Positions 59,128 through 64,000 of a DNA stretch of 64,000 bases are shown here, in pieces (position 1 is the first letter of the stretch; every line of letters starts with the position of its first letter). The position numbers and the translations under genes are program-made. Source of the stretch: Nitratireductor mangrovi (lineage in GTDB: Bacteria > Pseudomonadota > Alphaproteobacteria > Rhizobiales > Rhizobiaceae); assembly GCF_007922615.2 (NCBI RefSeq), contig NZ_CP042301.2, positions 2,356,001 through 2,420,000 of the forward strand, written 5' to 3'. Under the pieces are notes generated by a model. It was not told the DNA's origin. It was given only the letters and a program-made list of their open reading frames with translations, and made no database searches.

Positions 59128-59679
59128 GTGCGAGAGATGTTGAAGCCAAAGCAGCGACCGATGCCGCATCCGATACCGGCAATGTTCCTTCGCACCGAGC
59201 GGCTATTGTTCCGGCCCTTCGCCGCCGGCGACCTGGAGCCGCTTTTTCGTATCGTCGCCGACCCGGAGGTTGTCCGTTACACCGACGACGGAACCCCGCT
59301 TGCTTGGGCCACGACCCGTTTGTGGATCGAGCGGTCACGCGAAAACGTCGCCCGCCACGGCTACGGAACCGGCGCCGTGATCGAGCTTGCCACCGGCCGC
59401 CTCATCGGCTGGGCCGGTTTCGCAAGGCCTGAAGGTGCACCCGAAGAAATGATCTACGGCTTCGAGCGGCCGGTATGGAGCAAGGGTTACGGCTCGGAGA
59501 TCGCGGCCGGTCTCGTCCGCTTCGCGTTCAAAGACCTTGGCCTTTCATCGCTGCGGGCGACCGTGCATCCCGACAACGCGGCCTCGCGCCACATCCTTCG
59601 CAAGCTCGGCTTCGCCGAAGTGGCCGTCACCCCCGACGTGGTCGAATTGACTCTGAAGAAAGTGCCCACGGCCGGCTGA
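59128..59679 (+). CDS. GNAT acetyltransferase (RimJ/RimL-like)
   Basis: Up to 183 residues; the start may be the GTG at 59128 or an ATG at 59137, 59161 or 59182, none with a clear ribosome site. The fold core is TERLLFRPFAAGDLEPLFRI (start strand and helix), RYTDDGTPLAWATTRLWIER, GAVIELATGRLIGWAGFARP, EEMIYGFERPVWSKGYGSEI, which is the acetyl-CoA loop (Q/R-x-x-G-x-G/A; here W-S-K-G-Y-G-S-E), and RATVHPDNAASRHILRKLGF, the typical N-x-x-S-x-x-x-[L]-x-K-x-G-F end. The substrate is unknown; RimJ-like members acetylate protein N-termini or small amines. Cytoplasmic. Confidence 0.82.
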   Translation: MREMLKPKQRPMPHPIPAMFLRTERLLFRPFAAGDLEPLFRIVADPEVVRYTDDGTPLAWATTRLWIERSRENVARHGYGTGAVIELATGRLIGWAGFARPEGAPEEMIYGFERPVWSKGYGSEIAAGLVRFAFKDLGLSSLRATVHPDNAASRHILRKLGFAEVAVTPDVVELTLKKVPTAG

Positions 59680-59700
59680 GACACTCGCTCCCGGGCGCAC

Positions 59701-60291
59701 TCATTCCGCCCCTTCGGCCCGCCTCGTCGTCTCCTTGTCGACCAGTTCCCTCAGCGCCCGCAGCAGCGGATGTCTTTCCGTCTGCGCGACCCCGTAGGAC
59801 AGGTTGAAGACATAGTCGAAGTCGGGCGCGTTCTTGCCGATCACGTGCTGCAGCATGGTTTCCAGCTTGTCGAAACCCTTGACCAGCATCGCCTCGGGCG
59901 ACGCCGCCTGGTTGTATTCGTCCCATAGCCCGACAATCTCGTCACGCAAATCATCAGGCAGCGGCGCGCACAGCGTCACGAGGTCGGCCCGTTCGCGCGC
60001 CGCACGTCCCGGATCGCCATCCTGGTGGATCGCCGGCACATCACCGGAGATTGCCTCGCCGAGATCGTGGACGATGCAAAGCTTCAGGAGCTTGAGATGG
60101 TCGTAGCCCGCCAGTTCGCGCTCGAACAGCATCACGAGCAGGCAGAGCCTCCAGCAATGCTCGGCCGTGCTCTCGGCGCGACCCTGCGCTGTGATCCCGC
60201 TCCTCAGCGTATCCTTCAGCCGTTCCGCCGCCTGGACGAAACTGAGGATGGCGGCAAGGCGTTGCGTGTCTGCTGGCCGTACTGATTCCAT
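59701..60291 (-). CDS. HD-domain phosphohydrolase (YfbR/HDDC2-like)
   Basis: 196 residues. The HD metal site is complete: the first histidine in ESTAEHCWRLCLLVML (about residue 44), H-D in CIVHDLGEAISGDVPAIH (about residue 73) and the last aspartate in LVKGFDKLETMLQHVI (about residue 135). The E-H-x-W start and G-E-A-x-x-G-D-V/I-P segment are those of the 5'-nucleotidase YfbR and human HDDC2, which remove phosphate from deoxynucleoside monophosphates. It thus probably acts on nucleotides in the cytoplasm. Its neighbour on the same strand is an XRE regulator 49 bp upstream, so they may share a transcript. Confidence 0.88.
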   Translation of the reverse strand: MESVRPADTQRLAAILSFVQAAERLKDTLRSGITAQGRAESTAEHCWRLCLLVMLFERELAGYDHLKLLKLCIVHDLGEAISGDVPAIHQDGDPGRAARERADLVTLCAPLPDDLRDEIVGLWDEYNQAASPEAMLVKGFDKLETMLQHVIGKNAPDFDYVFNLSYGVAQTERHPLLRALRELVDKETTRRAEGAE

Positions 60292-60339
60292 GCCGACAGG
60301 CTAGTCCGCAGCGATCGCCAATGCGACCGGCGGAATATC

Positions 60340-60915
60340 TTATGCAGGCCCCGAACGCCGTCCGTCGCGCACGAGGCGCGCGAAGCGGCCGTCGGAAAGT
60401 GCCAGGCGCGCATAGCGGATCGTGCCGGCGCGGATGGTCAGTTCTGCGAACTCGGCCCGCTCGGTGCAGATCGCGAGTTCCGGCGCCAGTTCATCGTACC
60501 AGCCACGGTCACCCAGCGACGCCTCGCCGTCATCGATGCCTTCGGAAGCGAAGCGCCACAGCGAGGTGCCCTGAAGATCTTCGCAAGCCACCCGCCATGT
60601 CCGGCAGCGCGACGGCGAGGCCGCCAGCAGCCGGTGCGTCAGGTCGCAGATCAGATGCACAGGTTCGCTCGACAGGCGCACGAGGTCGAGCAACGCCCTG
60701 TCGGCGGACGATGACGGCCGTGCCGTCAGGAGCCGGGTCAGCCGGCGGCTTTCATGCCGGTCCGGCGCGAGCGCGCCCGATTCCCAGCGTGACACCGTCG
60801 CCTGCGAGACGCCGAGTTCCTCGGCGAGTGCCGCCTGCTTGACGCGGTTGATCACACGCCAGCGGCGCAGCGTCGGCCCAAGACAGTCGCGTTTCGGCGG
60901 CAAGGCAGTGAGCAT
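60340..60915 (-). CDS. XRE-family transcriptional regulator
   Basis: 191 residues from the ATG at 60915. N-terminal HTH: TLRRWRVINRVKQAALAEEL and GVSQATVSRWESGALAPDRH (Q-A-A-L-A, V-S-Q-A-T-V-S-R-W-E). The C-terminal ~110 residues have a possible PAS/GAF-like ligand fold (PSRCRTWRVACEDLQGTSLW, IRAGTIRYARLALSDGRFAR). Many such regulators of rhizobia sense unknown small molecules. The target may be the downstream HD gene (49 bp), but there is no direct evidence. Cytoplasmic. Confidence 0.82.
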   Translation of the reverse strand: MLTALPPKRDCLGPTLRRWRVINRVKQAALAEELGVSQATVSRWESGALAPDRHESRRLTRLLTARPSSSADRALLDLVRLSSEPVHLICDLTHRLLAASPSRCRTWRVACEDLQGTSLWRFASEGIDDGEASLGDRGWYDELAPELAICTERAEFAELTIRAGTIRYARLALSDGRFARLVRDGRRSGPA

Positions 60916-60969
60916 CAAGGCAGCATAGGACCAACGATGACGGCGACGAAAGTCCGCCGGCCGCCAGCC

Positions 60970-61515
60970 TCAATGACCCTCATAGGAAATCAGCGTCCTG
61001 ACATCGACGCCGAGCGCCTCGAGCTTGGCGCGGCCGCCGAGATCCGGCAGGTCGATGACGAAGCAGGCGGAAACGATCTCCGCACCCATCTGCCGCAACA
61101 GCTTCACCGCGCCCTCGGCGGTACCGCCGGTGGCGATCAGATCGTCGACCAGGATCACCTTCTCGCCCGGCGCAACCGCATCCTTGTGCATTTCCATCTC
61201 GTCGATGCCGTATTCGAGGCTGTAGGCCACGCGCACCGTGTCGTGCGGCAGCTTGCCCTTCTTGCGGATCGGGATGAAGCCGGCCGAAAGCTGATGCGCG
61301 ATCGCCCCGCCGAGGATGAAGCCGCGCGCCTCGATGCCGGCAATCTTGTCGATCTTGGTCCCGGCATAGGGATGCACCAGTTCGTCGACGGCGCGGCGGA
61401 AAGCGCGCGCATTGCCGAGCAGCGTGGTGATGTCGCGAAACAGGATGCCCTGCTTGGGATAGTCCGGAATGGTGCGGATCGCTGCCAGCAGCGTGTCTTC
61501 GAGTGTCTGTCGCAT
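60970..61515 (-). CDS. apt: adenine phosphoribosyltransferase
   Basis: 181 residues from the ATG at 61515, equal to the family length; frames further upstream are not supported. It salvages adenine with PRPP to AMP. Signatures: [20 protein letters not shown] (the well-known opening D-F/Y-P-K-x-G-I-x-F-R-D), [60 protein letters not shown] and the PRPP loop [20 protein letters not shown]. The gene lies just past the bc1 operon terminator on the same strand. It lacks a clear ribosome site (CTTTC before ATG), which is unusual for this gene. Confidence 0.95.
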   Translation of the reverse strand: MRQTLEDTLLAAIRTIPDYPKQGILFRDITTLLGNARAFRRAVDELVHPYAGTKIDKIAGIEARGFILGGAIAHQLSAGFIPIRKKGKLPHDTVRVAYSLEYGIDEMEMHKDAVAPGEKVILVDDLIATGGTAEGAVKLLRQMGAEIVSACFVIDLPDLGGRAKLEALGVDVRTLISYEGH

Positions 61516-61561
61516 GAAAGAAGGAGCCCCGTTGCGCGATAGTTTTGGCCTCATGCGGGCC

Positions 61562-61590
61562 AAAAGAAAAGGGCGCTCGCAGCGCCCTTT
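61562..61590 (-). terminator. rho-independent terminator of the petABC operon
   Basis: On the minus strand AAAGGGCGCT, a 3-base loop and AGCGCCCTTT followed by TCTTTTG. A 10-bp stem and T-rich end, 25 bp after the petC stop. It should end the bc1 transcript before apt, though read-through into apt is possible. Confidence 0.85.
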
Positions 61591-61614
61591 CCCGATTCGC
61601 CCTTGTGGCCGCGC

Positions 61615-62469
61615 TCAATGCGCGATGTTCGACCACACCTTGCGCTTGGTCAGGTAGACCAGGCTGGCAAACAGCAGCAGGAACACGATGACCCGGAAGC
61701 CGGTCTTCTTGCGCTCTTCCATGTGCGGCTCGGCGGCCCACATCAGGAACGCCGACACGTCCCTTGCATACTGGTCGACCGTCTGCGGCGTCCCGTCGTC
61801 ATAAGTCACCATGTCTTCGAACAACGGCGGCGCCATGGCCAGCGACTTTCCGGCGACGAAATACGGGTTGTAGTAGGTGCCTTCGGCGATCTCCATGCCT
61901 TCCGGCGGCGTTTCATCGTAGCCGGTCAGGAGCGCGTGGATATAGTCCGGGCCGCCCTCGGCATATTGCGTGAAGATGTCGAAGACGAAGGTCGGGAAGC
62001 CGCGCTCCACCGCCCGCGCCTTGGCGATCAGCGAGAAGTCAGGCGGCGCGGCACCGCCATTGGCCGCAGCTGCAGCAGCGTCGTTCGGGAACGGCGCCGG
62101 GAAGTAGTCGGACGGAATGGCAGGGCGCTCGAACATCTCGCCATCATTGTCCGGGCCGGCCTGGACCGTGTATTCGGCCGCGAACGCCTTTACCTGCGCT
62201 TCCGAATAGCCGAGGTCCGCCAGCGTGCGGAACGCGACCAGCCTCATCGAATGGCAGGCCGCGCAGACCTCCTTGTAGACCTTGAGTCCGCGCTGCAGCT
62301 GAGCCTTGTCGTAGGTTCCGAACGGCCCTTCGAACGACCAGTTGAGCTCCGCCGGCTTCTTGATCGGGAAGTGTGTCGGCTCCGCCTCGCCCTCGGCGGC
62401 AACCGCCGGGCCCGCGAGGCCGGCGACCACGATTGCGAGCGCCGCGAAACCGCTCAGGATCGTCTTCAT
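61615..62469 (-). CDS. petC: cytochrome c1 of the bc1 complex
   Basis: 284 residues from the ATG at 62469. Cytochrome c1 carries electrons from the Rieske protein to cytochrome c. N-terminal signal peptide (KTILSGFAALAIVVAGLAGP, cut near AVA); the haem site is EVCAACHSMRLVAFRTLADL (C-A-A-C-H, preceded by V-Y-K). The methionine ligand of haem lies in the segment YYNPYFVAGKSLAMAPPLFE, and a single C-terminal membrane anchor is in FRVIVFLLLFASLVYLTKRK, which holds the protein on the periplasmic face. 34 bp behind petB, so last gene of the operon. It is followed by a terminator. Confidence 0.95.
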   Translation of the reverse strand: MKTILSGFAALAIVVAGLAGPAVAAEGEAEPTHFPIKKPAELNWSFEGPFGTYDKAQLQRGLKVYKEVCAACHSMRLVAFRTLADLGYSEAQVKAFAAEYTVQAGPDNDGEMFERPAIPSDYFPAPFPNDAAAAAANGGAAPPDFSLIAKARAVERGFPTFVFDIFTQYAEGGPDYIHALLTGYDETPPEGMEIAEGTYYNPYFVAGKSLAMAPPLFEDMVTYDDGTPQTVDQYARDVSAFLMWAAEPHMEERKKTGFRVIVFLLLFASLVYLTKRKVWSNIAH

Positions 62470-62503
62470 GCGGAAATTCCTTTCAAGCTTCACGGTCGCG
62501 CGC

Positions 62504-63808
62504 TCAGACGGTCTTCTCGGGCGCTGCATTCGCGCTGTCGGGCAGCGCGGCGGCTCCTCCGCCATGGCGCGCCAGCACCGCCTCGGTAATCGAGCCTGGC
62601 TGCCGTCGTGGCGTCTCTAGGAGGCCCAGCACCGGCATGATGACGATAAAGAAGGCGAAGTAGTAGAGCGTCGCGCCCTGAGCCATGATCACGTAGGTGC
62701 CTTCCGCCGGGCGCGAGCCGAGCCATCCCAGGAAGATCGAATCGACCACGAACAGCCAGAAGAAAAGCCGGTACCACGGCCGGTAGGAGGCCGAACGGAC
62801 CTTCGACGTATCAAGCCACGGCACGATGAACAGCACCGCGATAGCCCCGAACATGGCCAGCACGCCGCCAAGCTTGGAATCGATCGGTCCGACGTTGAAG
62901 GTGATCGCCCTCAGGATGGCGTAGAAGGGCAGGAAGTACCATTCCGGCACGATGTGGGCGGGCGTCTTCAACGGATCGGCCTGGATATAGTTGTCCGGAT
63001 GGCCGAGGAAATTCGGGATGTAGAAGACGAAATAGGCGAACACGATGAAGAAGACGACCATCGCGAACGCATCTTTCAGTGTCGCGTAGGGCGTAAAGGC
63101 GACCGTGTCGGTCTTGGACTTCACCTCGATGCCGGTCGGATTGGTCTGGCCGGTCACGTGCAGCGCCCACACATGCAGGACGACCACGCCGGCGATCATG
63201 AACGGCAGCAGGTAGTGCAGCGAGAAGAAGCGGTTGAGCGTCGGGTTGTCGACCGCGAAGCCGCCCAGAAGCAGCTGCTGGATCCACTCGCCGACCAGCG
63301 GGATTGCCGTGAAGAAGCCGGTGATGACGGTCGCGCCCCAGAAGCTCATCTGGCCCCAGGGCAGCACGTAGCCCATGAAGGCCGTCGCCATCATCAACAG
63401 GTAGATGATGCAGCCGAGGATCCACAGAAGCTCGCGCGGCGCCTTGTAGGAGCCGTAGTAGAGCCCGCGGAAGATGTGGACGTAGACGGCAATGAAGAAC
63501 ATCGACGCGCCGTTGGCGTGCAGGTAGCGCAACAGCCAGCCCGAATTCACGTCGCGCATGATCTTTTCGACTGACTGGAAGGCGATGCCGGTGTCTGACG
63601 TGTAGTGCATGGCCAGCACGATGCCGGTCAGGATCTGCGCCACCAGCATGATCGAGAGGATGCCGCCGAAGGTATAGGCGTAGTTCAGGTTGCGCGGTAC
63701 CGGGTAGGCGACAAAGGAATCGTACATGAGGCGCGGCAGCGGCAGCCGCTTGTCGATCCAGCGCTCGAAGCCCGTCGAGGGTTTGTAGGTCGAATGTCCA
63801 CCGGCCAT
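62504..63808 (-). CDS. petB: cytochrome b of the bc1 complex
   Basis: 434 residues from the ATG at 63808, which lies 19 bp after the petA stop with GGGGA in between. Cytochrome b holds haems bL and bH and the quinol/quinone sites. Visible: [40 protein letters not shown] and [12 protein letters not shown] (first histidine pair), [20 protein letters not shown] (G-x-V-L-P-W-G, quinol site), [20 protein letters not shown] (second histidine pair) and [18 protein letters not shown] (the P-E-W-Y loop). Eight membrane helices are expected. The C-terminus adds a ~40-residue tail, as in other alphaproteobacteria. Cotranscribed with petA and petC. Confidence 0.97.
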   Translation of the reverse strand: MAGGHSTYKPSTGFERWIDKRLPLPRLMYDSFVAYPVPRNLNYAYTFGGILSIMLVAQILTGIVLAMHYTSDTGIAFQSVEKIMRDVNSGWLLRYLHANGASMFFIAVYVHIFRGLYYGSYKAPRELLWILGCIIYLLMMATAFMGYVLPWGQMSFWGATVITGFFTAIPLVGEWIQQLLLGGFAVDNPTLNRFFSLHYLLPFMIAGVVVLHVWALHVTGQTNPTGIEVKSKTDTVAFTPYATLKDAFAMVVFFIVFAYFVFYIPNFLGHPDNYIQADPLKTPAHIVPEWYFLPFYAILRAITFNVGPIDSKLGGVLAMFGAIAVLFIVPWLDTSKVRSASYRPWYRLFFWLFVVDSIFLGWLGSRPAEGTYVIMAQGATLYYFAFFIVIMPVLGLLETPRRQPGSITEAVLARHGGGAAALPDSANAAPEKTV

Positions 63809-63827
63809 GATGCTGTTCCCCAGTCCC

Positions 63828-64000
63828 TCAACCGATCCGAATGGTGGTGTCGGAGATGAATTCGAAAGTCGGCACGGCCAGGTTTTCCGGCGCCGGGCCT
63901 TTGCGGATGCGGCCAGCCGTGTCGTAGTGCGAGCCGTGGCAGGGGCAGAACCAGCCGCCGAAATCGCCGGCTTGGCCAAGCGGCACGCAGCCCAGATGCG
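63828..64000 (-). CDS. petA: C-terminal fragment of the Rieske iron-sulfur protein
   Basis: The last 56 residues of the protein are in the window; the rest lies past the right edge. The frame (CAT as the first complete codon at 63998-63996) reads [20 protein letters not shown] and [20 protein letters not shown]. The two cluster-binding boxes are seen in part: C-x-H-L-G-C of box 1 (its C-T end is outside) and C-P-C-H-G-S of box 2, with the disulfide cysteine between. It carries the 2Fe-2S cluster that takes an electron from quinol. The end [12 protein letters not shown] is typical. It is the first gene of petABC and overlaps nothing; petB starts 19 bp after. Confidence 0.95.
   Translation of the reverse strand, partial: HLGCVPLGQAGDFGGWFCPCHGSHYDTAGRIRKGPAPENLAVPTFEFISDTTIRIG

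Noticed and set aside
1..64000. CRISPR arrays, tRNA genes, insertion sequences, prophage
   Set aside because: No regular spaced repeats, cloverleaf sequences, transposase or integrase motifs were seen on either strand; absence was judged by eye, not by a search program.

Overview
The window is GC-rich, gene-dense chromosomal DNA that looks like a member of the Hyphomicrobiales (Rhizobiales), most like Phyllobacteriaceae such as Mesorhizobium. This rests on the mix of families: an sqdBDC-type sulfolipid operon, an N-acetylglutaminylglutamine amide (NAGGN) osmolyte operon, PetP/PetR-type regulators, a cytochrome bc1 operon, a BA14K-type protein, two DUF1344 proteins, a DUF1127-like protein, a long alphaproteobacterial UvrB and a Ctc-type L25. 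The species cannot be fixed from sequence alone. I see no rRNA, tRNA, insertion sequence, prophage or CRISPR array. The left edge cuts an enolase-superfamily gene and the right edge cuts the Rieske gene petA.

Layout: 0-4 kb holds an NAD-binding dehydrogenase, two membrane proteins and an alpha/beta hydrolase. 4-6.8 kb holds 5-formyltetrahydrofolate cyclo-ligase, an acyl-CoA dehydrogenase and a divergent HxlR-type regulator. 6.8-9.8 kb is sqdB-sqdD-sqdC, with a palindromic element apparently inserted at the start of sqdD. 10-14.3 kb has two DUF1344 paralogues flanking a reductase-like protein and a Tat-type FAD oxidase. 15.4-17.3 kb has two tandem LuxR regulators, followed by a non-coding stretch with several strong hairpins. 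17.7-32.4 kb is mixed housekeeping (SixA-type phosphatase, LysR/methyltransferase pair, UvrB, CapA-like protein, cold shock protein, BA14K protein, Lrp/dehydratase pair, branched-chain aminotransferase). 32.7-35.4 kb is petP-petR plus a histidine kinase. 35.4-40.7 kb is the NAGGN operon (asnO, ngg, M42 peptidase) with a divergent MarR regulator. 42.4-48.5 kb is ubiK-like, lgt, midA-like, pgeF, an M24-fold protein, a lipoprotein and prs. 48.5-52 kb is chrB-chrA and a LysR/DUF1127 pair. 53.1-55.8 kb is rplY-pth-ychF. 58.2-59.1 kb is a pair of MaoC-type hydratases. 61-64 kb is apt and petABC.

The points most worth following up are: (1) sqdD, whose conserved N-terminus is in frame with a TTG start overlapping the sqdB stop but separated from it by a ~130-bp imperfect palindrome carrying an in-frame TGA; (2) a 15-bp palindrome that exactly fills the -35/-10 spacer of the NAGGN operon promoter next to a divergent MarR gene; (3) a perfect inverted repeat over the petP promoter; (4) a multi-hairpin non-coding region at 17347-17508; (5) two DUF1344 genes with near-matching promoters; (6) a small secreted protein built from two Cys/His repeats.
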